Source: JAUVKT01 sp964634565
Lineage (GTDB): Bacteria > Bacteroidota > Bacteroidia > Bacteroidales > VadinHA17
Direction: 5' to 3'
DNA length: 16,469 nt
Assembly (NCBI GenBank): GCA_964634565.1
Contig: CAZWLP010000057.1
Location: 1-16,469, forward strand
Shown: positions 1 through 8,077 of the stretch, one piece after another
How positions within the stretch are numbered: the first letter of the stretch is position 1
Layout: every line of letters begins with the position of its first letter
Translations under genes and position numbers: made by a program
The notes under the pieces: model-generated
Told to the model about the DNA's origin: nothing
Database searches by the model: none
The model's input: only the letters and a program-made list of their open reading frames with translations

Positions 1-13
1 TTTTAAAAGGATT

Positions 14-36
14 AAGCCTCCTTACAGTCGGCTTTT
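14..36 (+). terminator. Weak terminator-like hairpin
   Basis: AAGCC and GGCTT can pair across an 11-base loop, and the right arm runs into TTTTTCC. The stem is only five base pairs, so this is a weak candidate. It could end a plus-strand gene lying to the left of the window, or simply be part of the AT-rich spacer. Confidence 0.25.
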
Positions 37-60
37 TCCTATTAGGGGGAGTTTTACAAT

Positions 61-106
61 AAAAGCCATGCAATGATTCTCATTGCATCTGGCCTTTTTA
101 TTTTTT
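61..106 (+). terminator. Rho-independent terminator, plus direction
   Basis: A perfect 8-bp stem TGCAATGA/TCATTGCA with a TTC loop sits at 69-87. An outer, imperfect arm pairs AAAAGCCA (61-68) with TGGCCTTTT, and a T-rich tract TTTTTATTTTTT follows at 95-106. The T tract lies on the right, so it should end plus-strand transcription entering from a gene left of the window. Its first 12 bases reappear, inverted, in the tRNA terminator at 161-172. Confidence 0.75.
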
Positions 107-142
107 CCCTTACAGAAGCAAGCTTCTGACGGTTCAAAATAA

Positions 143-172
143 AAAAGCCAGGCACTTTCGTGCATGGCTTTT
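143..172 (-). terminator. Terminator of the tRNA-Arg transcript
   Basis: AAAAGCCA-g-GCAC and GTGC-a-TGGCTTTT form a 12-bp stem with one G·A mismatch around a TTTC loop. Read on the minus strand it is followed by TTTTTTATTTT. It starts four bases beyond the tRNA 3' end, so it probably stops the tRNA transcript directly. Because both arms carry A/T runs it could also work in the plus direction. Confidence 0.8.
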
Positions 173-176
173 ATTG

Positions 177-249
177 TGATTCAGGAAGGATTCGAACCTT
201 CGACCTACGGCTTAGAAGGCCGTTGCTCTATCCACTGAGCTACTGAACC
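177..249 (-). tRNA. tRNA-Arg (anticodon TCT)
   Basis: The reverse complement folds as a full cloverleaf. The acceptor stem is GGTTCAG/CTGAATC with one G·U pair. The D arm is GCTC...GAGC. The anticodon stem ACGGC/GCCGT encloses loop CTTCTAA, giving anticodon TCT, which reads AGA and probably AGG. The T arm is GAAGG-TTCGAAT-CCTTC, and the discriminator base is A. The three bases after it are CAA, so the CCA end is not encoded and must be added by tRNA nucleotidyltransferase. A promoter lies just upstream and a terminator just downstream, so it appears to be a single-gene transcription unit. Confidence 0.97.
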
Positions 250-272
250 GTTCGCTGGATAAATTCCGCGTG

Positions 273-303
273 CAAAATTAGTATCAATTATTTGAATGTG
301 CAA
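273..303 (-). promoter_or_regulatory. Bacteroidota-type promoter of tRNA-Arg
   Basis: On the minus strand a TTG (301-303) is followed, after 20 bases, by TAATTTTG (280 to 273), an exact match to the TAnnTTTG -7 box of the Bacteroidota primary sigma factor. Transcription would begin near 266, about 17 bases before the mature tRNA 5' end at 249. The match and spacing are seen directly; the activity is inferred. Confidence 0.65.
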
Positions 304-325
304 TATTAATTTGCTTTTATATCGG

Positions 326-3300
326 CTACTTTGTTCCTATATGAGGGATATTATTTTCGTGCAGCATTTTATTTAATTCGCTAATATCTGTTTCGAGCAC
401 AGCAGCAAAGCTATTAAGCTGCTTATCTATTTCTTCTATTAACATATCCCTTACTTCGTAAACCTGGTCTGTTGGCCTGTAATCGCCTGTTGAAGCTACG
501 CCATTTAATGCTGCCAGTTTATTATTTAGTTTAATGGGAAAATTCAAGGGGTCCTGGTTAGACCTGTTTTTTGTCTGGTATAGTGCATTTTCAAGCTTAT
601 CAAGTGTCTTACTTATGTCGGTGATCTTTTTACTTATATCTTCATTATCAATATCTTTGATAATAGTTGCTATACCTTCTATCCTTTCTCTGATCTTTCT
701 GATATCAATTATAGCCTGATGTGTCTCGCTTAATTTATCACGTACTGATATCAAAAAATCAAACTGCTCCTGAAGGTCTTCGACCGAGCTTGATGAAAGG
801 GGGTTCTTCAGTATTTCAAAATTTACCTCCTGAGTTTCTTTTCCTACGGTAAGAATAGCCTTATATATACCTGGCACAGCTTTTGGTCCGGCAAGTGATC
901 CTGACCAGAGAATCATATTATCGACCCTTAATGCGCCTGGATAATTCATATCCCAGACTATCTGATTTAAGCCTTTTTGTGGCTTAAATGATTCATATGG
1001 CAGATGTGAAGCTATCTTAAGTTCTTTGTTATTGCTTTGAAAAGATTTTGCAAGCGTACCTTCCTGGTCGAATATCTCCAGCTTTATATCTTTTTTATCA
1101 TTTTCATTATTAAGGTAGATATTAAAAACGGTACCATTGGGAGGATTTTTACCTGCTGTAATACTCTCCCTGCTAAATGATCTTCCGCTTAAGCGATAGG
1201 AAGGTACAGGGTCGAGCAAAATAAAATCTTTTTCAAGCAAGTTATTATTGGCAGCTCTTAATATATTCATATAATCGAATACCCAGAAAGCTCTTCCCTG
1301 TGTGGCAACAATAAGATCGTTATCCCTGATTTCAAGATCTGTAATTGGAACCACAGGAAGATTAAGCTGGAAAGAAGACCACAAAGTGCCATTATTAAAT
1401 GATATGTACATACCTGATTCTGTGCCTGCAAATAAGAGACCTTTTCTTTTATTATCTGCCCTTATTACCCTTGTGAAATGTGAATTCTCAATGCCTGATA
1501 CAATCTTTGTCCATGTCCTGCCATAGTCTGTTGAATGAAGCAGGTAAGGTGAAAAATCATCATACTTATAGCTTGTGGCTGCAACATAGAGGCCACCGGC
1601 ATTAAAAGGATCTGCCTCAATACTATTTATCATAGTCCATTTGGGCATAAGATCACTTTCCGGAGTAACATCTTCCCAGTTTGATCCGCCATCACGGGTA
1701 ATATGTATCATTCCATCGTCAGAGCCACACCAGATTACACCTTCTTCAATATCAGACTCTGTAACTGCGAATATGGTACCGTAGTATTCAACGCTGGTGT
1801 TATCTTTAGTAATTGGGCCGCCCGAAGGTCCCATTTTTGATTTATCATTTCTTGTAAGATCAGGACTTATTGCTATCCAGCTCTGTCCTTCATTATTGGT
1901 CTTGAAAAGCCTGTTTGAGGCTGCATAAAGTGTTGATTTATTGTGCTTTGAAAATAAGATTGGATAATTCCACTGGAATCGTTCCTTTAGACTGTCTGCA
2001 CCCCAGCCCATTGGATTATCGGGCCATATATCTATCCTGCGATTTTCGCCGGTTCTGTGGTTGATCCTGACAAGGTACCCTCCATATGAACCTCCGTATA
2101 CAATATCGCTGTCTTCAGGATCAGGTGCGATCCATGCACTTTCGCCTCCTGCAGTGCTTTCCCAGTTAGCTTCAGTAATAGATCCACCAGAAGATCTGGA
2201 TTCTATTCTGACGGTAGAATTATCCTGCTGACCACCATATATCCTGTATGGAAAGTAATTATCGGTAACTACCCTGTAGAATTGGCCGGTGGGTTGATTC
2301 ATTAATGATGACCATTTATTACCTCCGTCGTGAGTTATCTGGGCTCCGCCATCATCACCAATAATCATATTATTGCTATTTGCCGGATCTATCCAGAGAT
2401 CATGGTGGTCGCCATGTGGTGTTGCGATTCTTTCAAACGTTTTACCCCCGTCAACTGATTTGTGAAAGGAAACATTTAATACATAAACTGTTTCCGCATT
2501 ATTTGGATCAACATATAGCCGGGTATAATACCATGCTCTCTGTCTCAGATTTCTGTCGCTATTTACCCTCTTCCAGTTTTCTCCGCGATCATTACTTATA
2601 AATAAGCCGCCCTCTCTGGCTTCTACCAGGGCATAAAGTTTCTTTGGATTATCAGCAGAAAGTGAAAGTCCGATAATTCCAAGCGGACCATCCGGCATGC
2701 CTTCAGACTCACTCAGATTAGTCCATGTATCGCCTCCATCAGTGCTTTTCCATAATGCAGATCCCGGTCCACCACTTTCAAGGCTGTAGGCCGTTCTTTT
2801 TACCTGCCAGGTGGATGCATAAATAATCCTAGGGTTTACGGGGTCTAAAATAAGATCTATTCCACCTGTTTTATCATCGACATAAAGAATTTTTTCCCAG
2901 CTATCTCCACCATCTCTGGATCTGTATATTCCTCTTTCAGTGTTCTGACCAAAGAGATGACCAAGAACTGCTACATAAACCAGGTCTGGATTTTTCGGAT
3001 GCACCCTTAATCTGGGCATATACTGTCCTTCTTTTAAACCCTTATATTCCCAGGTTTCTCCTCCGTCCAATGATTTCCATATTCCATAGCCGTGAGAGAC
3101 ATTTCCTCTTACAGTTTTTTCACCCCCGGCAACATATATAATATTATTATCAGATTGTGCCAGCTCAACAGCTCCAATGGTACCGCCAAAGAACCCATCA
3201 CTTATATTTACCCAGGTATTTCCGGCATTATCGCTTTTCCAGACACCTCCACCTGTAGATCCCATATAGTAGACCTTATCATTTCCCGGGATGCCGGTTA

Positions 3301-3478
3301 CAGCAGCAGACCTGCCACCACGGAACGGTCCGACCAGGCGATACTCAATATTTGAATATAGCTCTGACGATACTGGTGGTTCAGTGTTACTCTTTTTTTT
3401 CTTTTGTCCAAAGGCAGTAATATCAGAAGATAAAATTACTATAAGAGTAAGGCTAAGGAATAATAATCTTTTTTTCAT
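326..3478 (-). CDS. Secreted Asp-box (BNR/VPS10-like) beta-propeller protein
   Basis: This 1050-residue protein starts with an export signal (residues 1-25, basic MKKR, hydrophobic core, likely cut near AFG/Q). From about residue 40 to 720 it carries at least ten Asp-box repeats of the form S/T-x-D-x-G-x-T-W, for example near residues 81, 135, 186, 244, 295, 340 and 381, which form bladed propellers. A conserved-looking HGDHHDLWIDP stretch lies at 356-365. Residues 760-890 look like a beta-sandwich with a PGIY motif, and 890-1050 is a charged, helical, possibly coiled tail. Relatives are often named 'glycosyl hydrolase' or 'sortilin-like', but I see no catalytic signature, so the substrate is unknown. 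I see no obvious type IX secretion C-terminal domain, so it is probably periplasmic or exported another way. The ATG at 3478 has no Shine-Dalgarno, as is usual in this phylum. No terminator separates its TAG stop from the tRNA downstream. Confidence 0.85.
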   Translation of the reverse strand: MKKRLLFLSLTLIVILSSDITAFGQKKKKSNTEPPVSSELYSNIEYRLVGPFRGGRSAAVTGIPGNDKVYYMGSTGGGVWKSDNAGNTWVNISDGFFGGTIGAVELAQSDNNIIYVAGGEKTVRGNVSHGYGIWKSLDGGETWEYKGLKEGQYMPRLRVHPKNPDLVYVAVLGHLFGQNTERGIYRSRDGGDSWEKILYVDDKTGGIDLILDPVNPRIIYASTWQVKRTAYSLESGGPGSALWKSTDGGDTWTNLSESEGMPDGPLGIIGLSLSADNPKKLYALVEAREGGLFISNDRGENWKRVNSDRNLRQRAWYYTRLYVDPNNAETVYVLNVSFHKSVDGGKTFERIATPHGDHHDLWIDPANSNNMIIGDDGGAQITHDGGNKWSSLMNQPTGQFYRVVTDNYFPYRIYGGQQDNSTVRIESRSSGGSITEANWESTAGGESAWIAPDPEDSDIVYGGSYGGYLVRINHRTGENRRIDIWPDNPMGWGADSLKERFQWNYPILFSKHNKSTLYAASNRLFKTNNEGQSWIAISPDLTRNDKSKMGPSGGPITKDNTSVEYYGTIFAVTESDIEEGVIWCGSDDGMIHITRDGGSNWEDVTPESDLMPKWTMINSIEADPFNAGGLYVAATSYKYDDFSPYLLHSTDYGRTWTKIVSGIENSHFTRVIRADNKRKGLLFAGTESGMYISFNNGTLWSSFQLNLPVVPITDLEIRDNDLIVATQGRAFWVFDYMNILRAANNNLLEKDFILLDPVPSYRLSGRSFSRESITAGKNPPNGTVFNIYLNNENDKKDIKLEIFDQEGTLAKSFQSNNKELKIASHLPYESFKPQKGLNQIVWDMNYPGALRVDNMILWSGSLAGPKAVPGIYKAILTVGKETQEVNFEILKNPLSSSSVEDLQEQFDFLISVRDKLSETHQAIIDIRKIRERIEGIATIIKDIDNEDISKKITDISKTLDKLENALYQTKNRSNQDPLNFPIKLNNKLAALNGVASTGDYRPTDQVYEVRDMLIEEIDKQLNSFAAVLETDISELNKMLHENNIPHIGTK

Positions 3479-3541
3479 AGTATTCTTTTATTAAATATTA
3501 ACGTAAAAGTAATAATCAATTATTTATATGGCTTATCTAAA

Positions 3542-3549
3542 CAAATGTA
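3542..3549 (-). promoter_or_regulatory. Candidate -7 box for the propeller gene
   Basis: On the minus strand this reads TACATTTG, an exact TAnnTTTG match about 64 bases before the ATG at 3478. The nearest TTG upstream is at 3574-3576, 24 bases away, which is longer than the usual 19-21. The -33 element is therefore doubtful. Confidence 0.4.
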
Positions 3550-3704
3550 TCTGATGGTTTTTACTATTTTTAACAACTCATTTCCGTTCTGTCTTTTTAA
3601 TATGATTAAGATGATCCGGAATTTGATTTATAATAACATTTTTTATATGTCTGATACTTATATATTGAAATTTCAGCATATTTATAGTCTGGCGCAATAA
3701 TATA

Positions 3705-3731
3705 TTTAACTAAACTTTAACACTCTTTAAC
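3705..3731 (+). repeat. Helically phased TTTAAC repeats before the Bat operon
   Basis: TTTAAC occurs at 3705-3710, 3716-3721 and 3726-3731, that is every 10-11 bases and so on one face of the helix. The last two copies extend to CTTTAACA. This may be a regulator-binding site or intrinsically bent DNA. In AT-rich sequence chance remains possible. Confidence 0.4.
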
Positions 3732-3828
3732 AAGACAATAGTAAAAGGATAATTTATTTTGTAGTGCATTTAATATGCAAAGCAAATAATCTGAATCGTA
3801 CTAAAGGAAAATTTTAAAATATTCATTT

Positions 3829-4824
3829 ATGAATTCAAATGTTGATATCAAGGAACTGAATGAAAGGATAGAGAAAGAAAGTGGCTTTATTGATGCAATA
3901 ACCATGGAAATGGGTAAGGTTATTGTTGGTCAGAAGAAGCTTGTTGATAGTCTCTTAATAGGTTTATTGAGCGACGGCCATATACTGCTTGAAGGAGTTC
4001 CCGGTCTTGCCAAAACCCTGGCCATAAAAACTCTGGCCTCAATAATAGATGCCAATTTCAGCAGAATACAGTTTACTCCTGATCTTTTGCCCGCAGATTT
4101 GATCGGTACTCTGATATACAGTCAGAAGAAGGAAGAGTTCTTTGTTAAAAAAGGACCACTTTTTGCGAATTTTATTCTTGCCGACGAGATAAACCGCTCT
4201 CCTGCAAAGGTTCAGAGTGCTCTTCTTGAAGCCATGCAGGAAAGACAGGTAACTATCGGTGAAGAAACTTATTCTCTGGATGAGCCTTTTCTTGTTATGG
4301 CAACACAGAACCCAATAGAGCAGGAGGGTACATATCCTTTACCGGAGGCACAGGTCGACAGGTTTATGCTTAAGGTACTTATAGATTACCCCAGTAAGGA
4401 AGAGGAGAAGCTTATAGTACGCGAAAACCTGGGTAAATCCTTCCCGAAAGCAAATAGTATGCTTAATCCCAAAGATATAATTAAAGCCAGGGAGGTGGTG
4501 AAAGATGTCTATATGGATGAGAAAATTGAAAACTATATCCTGGATATTGTCTTTGCAACCAGAAATCCGGGAGAATCAAAACTTGAAAAGTATATTAATC
4601 ATATTTCGTATGGTGCTTCACCCCGGGCGAGTATTAATCTTGCAAAAGCAGCAAAGGCCTTTGCCTTTATCAGAAGAAGGGGATATGTAGTGCCTGAAGA
4701 TGTAAGGGCAGTGTGTGGTGATGTATTAAGACATAGAATAGGCCTGACCTATGAGGCTGAAGCAGAGAATATAAGCCAGGAGAATATTATTGCTGATATA
4801 CTAAATGTAGTTGAAGTGCCATAG
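3829..4824 (+). CDS. moxR: MoxR-family AAA+ ATPase
   Basis: First gene of the Bat operon. The 331-residue protein has the family features in order: Walker A GVPGLAKT (56-63), the FTPDLLPADLIGT segment (82-94), Walker B ILADE followed by INRSPAKVQSALLEAMQE (116-138), sensor 1 in ATQNPIEQEGTYPLPE (158-173), and a C-terminal helical lid with the SPRA-like sensor 2 region ASPRASINLAKAAKAF. MoxR ATPases are cytoplasmic, form hexamers and are thought to act as chaperones that load metal or remodel vWA proteins; the neighbouring DUF58 protein, BatA and BatB are the likely clients. Length is normal for the family. The ATG at 3829 fits the conserved start and has no strong ribosome site; an AAAGGA lies about 20 bases upstream. 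Confidence 0.95.
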   Translation: MNSNVDIKELNERIEKESGFIDAITMEMGKVIVGQKKLVDSLLIGLLSDGHILLEGVPGLAKTLAIKTLASIIDANFSRIQFTPDLLPADLIGTLIYSQKKEEFFVKKGPLFANFILADEINRSPAKVQSALLEAMQERQVTIGEETYSLDEPFLVMATQNPIEQEGTYPLPEAQVDRFMLKVLIDYPSKEEEKLIVRENLGKSFPKANSMLNPKDIIKAREVVKDVYMDEKIENYILDIVFATRNPGESKLEKYINHISYGASPRASINLAKAAKAFAFIRRRGYVVPEDVRAVCGDVLRHRIGLTYEAEAENISQENIIADILNVVEVP

Positions 4825-4825
4825 A

Positions 4826-5233
4826 ATGAGACAGGTAATAATTGCTTTAATATTACTTGGTCTTACTTCAAAAGCTCAAAGCCAGAATGTTCTAGGTTTA
4901 TCTACTGTTGAAGTAAAATCGTATTTTAAATCCAACTATCCTGAGCTTGTTCTAGAATCAAATATCAGGAACGACACTTACAGGTACCTGAAATACAGTG
5001 ATATGACCAGCAATCTTACTACAGCCCTTATTTTTATGAGCCCTGATGGCTTTTGTAGTTCGGTCAGATTTATTTATGATTTAAGCCTTGAGGATAAAGT
5101 TATTGAAGAGCTTGATAAAAAATTTATAAAGACAAAACCAGACAGGTGGATCGATGAAAAAAATACAGGGAAAGTAAATATATATTTCAAAAAAGAAGAA
5201 TGGTATATAACAGTAAACTATAAGCACGAGTAA
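4826..5233 (+). CDS. Small secreted protein of unknown function in Bat operon
   Basis: I do not recognise this 135-residue protein. It begins with a signal peptide (MRQVIIALILLGLTSKAQSQ, cut probably after AQS or SKA), followed by about 115 mixed alpha/beta residues with no cysteine pair beyond a single Cys, no transmembrane segment and no known motif. The segment from about residue 55 (ALIFMSPDG) to the end reads like a compact one-domain fold with a WYITVNYK terminal strand. I chose the ATG at 4826, one base after the moxR stop; the longer frame from 4811 would add five residues (MKCHR) in front of a good signal peptide and overlap moxR. It lies 12 bases before the DUF58 gene, so it should be made with the Bat proteins and act in the periplasm. 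Confidence 0.8.
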   Translation: MRQVIIALILLGLTSKAQSQNVLGLSTVEVKSYFKSNYPELVLESNIRNDTYRYLKYSDMTSNLTTALIFMSPDGFCSSVRFIYDLSLEDKVIEELDKKFIKTKPDRWIDEKNTGKVNIYFKKEEWYITVNYKHE

Positions 5234-5245
5234 GCAGAAGTAAAA

Positions 5246-6109
5246 GTGGAAACAACAGATCTAATAAGGAAAATCAGGAATATTGAAATACGTACCAGGG
5301 GCCTTACTCGACAGGTTTTTGCCGGCGAGTATCATAGTGCCTTTAAGGGAAGGGGTATGTCATTCAGTGAGGTCAGAGAGTACCAGTATGGCGATGATAT
5401 AAGGACTATTGACTGGAATGTTACAGCCAGGTATAATCATCCTTATGTTAAAGTGTTTGAAGAGGAGAGGGAGCTTACAGTTATGCTCCTGGTAGATATA
5501 TCGGCATCAGGAAATTTCGGGACAGAAGTTGCGTATAAGCGGGAAAGAATCACAGAAATTGCTGCCCTGCTGGCTTTTTCAGCCATAAATAATAACGATA
5601 AAATCGGTGTTATGCTATTTTCAGATAAGGTTGAGAAATTTATTACACCACAGAAGGGCAGAAAGCATATTCTTAGAATAATAAAGGATCTGCTTGAATT
5701 TAATCCTGAGAGCACAAATACATCCCTGAATGAGCCGCTTCGTTTCCTTACAAATGGAATAAAGAAAAGGTGTACGGCGTTTGTAATATCAGATTTTATG
5801 TCTCCTGATTATGAAAAGGCCATGAAGATAGCCTCAAGTAAGCACGATCTGGTTGCCCTTCGTGTATATGACAGGTCGGAGAAATCCCTGCCAGATATTG
5901 GTCTTATAAAAGGTTTTGATCCTGAAACGAATACCGAGAGTTGGATTGATACTTCCTCCAGGAAGCTCAGACACTTATATGAAAATTGGTGGAATAATCA
6001 ACAGATTAATACTGAATCTATACTAAAGAGATGTGGTGTGGACAATGTAAGCATCAGCACCGGAGAAGATTATGTAGTGCCGCTAATTAAACTATTTAAA
6101 ATGAGATAG
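5246..6109 (+). CDS. DUF58 / vWA-like protein of the Bat operon
   Basis: This 287-residue protein has the DUF58 signature FKGRGMSFSEVREYQYGDD...IDWNVTAR (residues 34-62) leading into a vWA fold. The metal-site motif D84-I-S-A-S88 is intact and a second conserved aspartate lies in VISDF (D183). There is no signal peptide or membrane segment, so it is probably cytoplasmic or peripheral to the membrane, where it could bridge the MoxR ATPase and the membrane-bound Bat proteins. The start is GTG at 5246: the METTDLIRKIRNIEI N-terminus matches the usual beginning of the family and no upstream ATG exists in frame. It is followed by the BatD-like gene with one base between stop and ATG. Confidence 0.93.
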   Translation: METTDLIRKIRNIEIRTRGLTRQVFAGEYHSAFKGRGMSFSEVREYQYGDDIRTIDWNVTARYNHPYVKVFEEERELTVMLLVDISASGNFGTEVAYKRERITEIAALLAFSAINNNDKIGVMLFSDKVEKFITPQKGRKHILRIIKDLLEFNPESTNTSLNEPLRFLTNGIKKRCTAFVISDFMSPDYEKAMKIASSKHDLVALRVYDRSEKSLPDIGLIKGFDPETNTESWIDTSSRKLRHLYENWWNNQQINTESILKRCGVDNVSISTGEDYVVPLIKLFKMR

Positions 6110-6110
6110 T

Positions 6111-7091
6111 ATGAAGAAGTATCTTTATATATGTCTTTTATTGCTTATTTCTGTTTCGATACAGGCTCAGGAGGTAAATGTTAAAGCATGGTTTGATACT
6201 ACAAAAATCCTTATCGGCGACCAGGTTCACTTTAATATTGAAGTATCACACCCGAATGATTTTAATATTGAATATCCGTCTTTTAACGATACACTGGTAA
6301 GTGGTATTGAGATTCTCAGTTCCAGTGGTCCGGATACAATATCAGCTGCGAATAATAATATGCTTATAAAGCTTGAATATCTTATAACAAGTTTTGATAC
6401 AGGGTTTTATGAGATAGAACCGGTATTTGCAGAATCACGGAGCAGCAGCGGAGTATTAAGATATTATTCAGATTATACCTCACTTGAGGTTATTCGTTCG
6501 GATATTGCCCCTGCAGATTCTACAGATGTAATATTTGATATTATCGGACCCAGGAAGGCAGGTATAACAATAATGGAGGTTCTGCCATGGGTTTTACTGT
6601 TGTTGGTTCTGGCAATCAGTATTATGCTCGCTTACAGGTATTTCGGAAAACGAAAGAAAAAAGATGACAGTGAGATATCTAAACTTCCTGAAGAGCCAAT
6701 TCATATTATTGCCTTAAGAGATTTTGATAAGCTTGAGAAGAAAGAGCTGTGGCAGAAATCACAGCATAAGTTATTCTACAGTGAGCTAACAGATATTCTG
6801 AGAACATATATTGATAGAAGGTATAATATTTCATCGCTGGAGATGACCAGCTCAGAGACTTTAGAATCCCTGCTTGATAGCGGATTTAACAATAAGGAGC
6901 TATATGAATTATTAAGGAATATATTTAACAGGGCAGACCTTTCTAAATTTGCAAAGTATAAGGCTGTGGATACCGAAAACTTAGAATCGATTGCCCATGC
7001 AAGACTTTTTGTAAAAATGACTTATATGACTCAGGATGAGAAAAAAGAAGATAATCCTGAAAAAGAAGAAAAGGAGGTAAGTGATGAGTAA
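6111..7091 (+). CDS. BatD-like single-pass membrane protein
   Basis: The 326-residue protein has a signal peptide (1-20, ending IQAQ), an extracytoplasmic beta-rich domain (21-150) that opens like BatD (VNVKAWFDTTKILIGDQVHF), one transmembrane helix (about 154-177), a basic stop-transfer KRKKK, and a cytoplasmic helical domain (195-305) resembling DUF4381-type tails, with FYSELTDILRTYIDRRY. It ends in a highly charged tail rich in K and E. Proteins of this layout usually sit between DUF58 and BatA in Bacteroidota Bat operons, commonly as 'hypothetical'. I infer a scaffold that links periplasmic and cytoplasmic parts of the complex. Its last eight bases overlap the BatA start. Confidence 0.85.
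   Translation: MKKYLYICLLLLISVSIQAQEVNVKAWFDTTKILIGDQVHFNIEVSHPNDFNIEYPSFNDTLVSGIEILSSSGPDTISAANNNMLIKLEYLITSFDTGFYEIEPVFAESRSSSGVLRYYSDYTSLEVIRSDIAPADSTDVIFDIIGPRKAGITIMEVLPWVLLLLVLAISIMLAYRYFGKRKKKDDSEISKLPEEPIHIIALRDFDKLEKKELWQKSQHKLFYSELTDILRTYIDRRYNISSLEMTSSETLESLLDSGFNNKELYELLRNIFNRADLSKFAKYKAVDTENLESIAHARLFVKMTYMTQDEKKEDNPEKEEKEVSDE
7072..7077 (+). promoter_or_regulatory. Strong Shine-Dalgarno for batA
   Basis: AGGAGG lies six bases before the ATG at 7084, an almost ideal ribosome-binding site. It supports 7084 as the batA start over the in-frame GTG at 7081. Such sites are rare in this phylum and no other gene of the operon has one. It also encodes the K-E-V tail of the upstream gene, so chance is possible. 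Confidence 0.6.
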
Positions 7092-8076
7092 TTTTGCATT
7101 TGCTGATCCAAAGTATCTTTACCTGCTGATACTTATACCATTTATGGTGGTATACTATATTTTCAGGCAGCATAAATCTACAGCTTCTGTAAGATTGTCA
7201 TCTCTTCAGTTCCTTAAGGATATAAAGCCAGGTACAAGATATTATCTTCAGCACCTGTTATTTATAATGCGTATGCTTGCGATAGTCATGTTGATAGTAG
7301 TGCTTGCCAGACCTCAGAGTACTGACAGGTGGCAGGACTCTTCAACACAGGGAATTGATATAATGATGGCAATGGATATTTCTGGCAGTATGCTGGCCAG
7401 GGATTTTAAACCGGACAGACTGGAGGCCTCAAAGAATGTAGCCACAGAATTTATTTCAGGAAGACCATCAGATAGGATAGGACTGGTTATATTCAGTGGT
7501 GAGAGTTTTACACAGTGTCCTCTTACAACTGATCACGCAGTTTTAATTAACCTGATGAGGGAGATGAAGAGTGGAATGATTGAAGACGGAACTGCAATAG
7601 GGCTGGGACTGGCTACTGCTGTTAACAGGATAAAAGACTCTGAAGCTATTAGTAAAGTAATAATTCTGCTTACTGATGGTGTTAATAACAGGGGAGCAAT
7701 TGCTCCTTTAACTGCAGCCGAGATAGCTCAGACAATGGGAGTGAGGGTATATACAGTTGGGGTGGGCACAAAGGGAATGGCTCCATATCCTGTTCAGACA
7801 GCTGCTGGTACAAGATATCAGAATATGCCGGTTGAAATAGATGAAGAAACCCTTAGAGAAATTGCCGGGATGACTGGTGGGGAATATTTCAGGGCAACTG
7901 ATAATGAAAGCCTTGAAAATATTTATAAGGAGATCGACCAGCTTGAAAAATCTAAAATTGATGTACAGGAGTATAGCCAGAAAAACGAAGAGTATCTCCT
8001 CTGGGCCATTATTGCAGTATCATTGATTTTGTTGGAACTTTTAATTAAACGATCAGTATTAAGAAAGTATATTTAG
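7084..8076 (+). CDS. batA: BatA, membrane-anchored vWA protein
   Basis: The 330-residue protein has two N-terminal hydrophobic segments (about 10-27 and 57-76), the post-membrane LARPQ motif, a vWA domain (90-285) and a C-terminal transmembrane helix (305-321). The MIDAS is complete: D98-I-S-G-S102, T170 in EDGTAIG, and D198 in LLTDG. BatA is a core Bat protein, linked in Bacteroides fragilis to aerotolerance, and its vWA domain is expected to face the periplasm and bind partners in a metal-dependent way. Paralogous to batB, the next gene, which starts one base after its stop. Start choice rests on the Shine-Dalgarno at 7072-7077. Confidence 0.96.
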   Translation: MSNFAFADPKYLYLLILIPFMVVYYIFRQHKSTASVRLSSLQFLKDIKPGTRYYLQHLLFIMRMLAIVMLIVVLARPQSTDRWQDSSTQGIDIMMAMDISGSMLARDFKPDRLEASKNVATEFISGRPSDRIGLVIFSGESFTQCPLTTDHAVLINLMREMKSGMIEDGTAIGLGLATAVNRIKDSEAISKVIILLTDGVNNRGAIAPLTAAEIAQTMGVRVYTVGVGTKGMAPYPVQTAAGTRYQNMPVEIDEETLREIAGMTGGEYFRATDNESLENIYKEIDQLEKSKIDVQEYSQKNEEYLLWAIIAVSLILLELLIKRSVLRKYI

Positions 8077-8077
8077 A

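Larger units (their letters stand above)
3479..3828. other. Divergent AT-rich intergenic region
   Basis: These 350 bases separate the minus-strand propeller gene from the plus-strand Bat operon and must hold both promoters. I see no open reading frame or RNA gene here. Contents are a -7 box for the left gene (3542-3549); three TTTAAC repeats spaced 11 and 10 bases apart (3705-3731); a near-match TTATTTTG (3754-3761, one mismatch to TAnnTTTG) that might be the operon's -7 box but lacks a clear TTG 20 bases upstream; and a small dyad TGCAT/ATGCA at 3765-3779. Confidence 0.6.
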
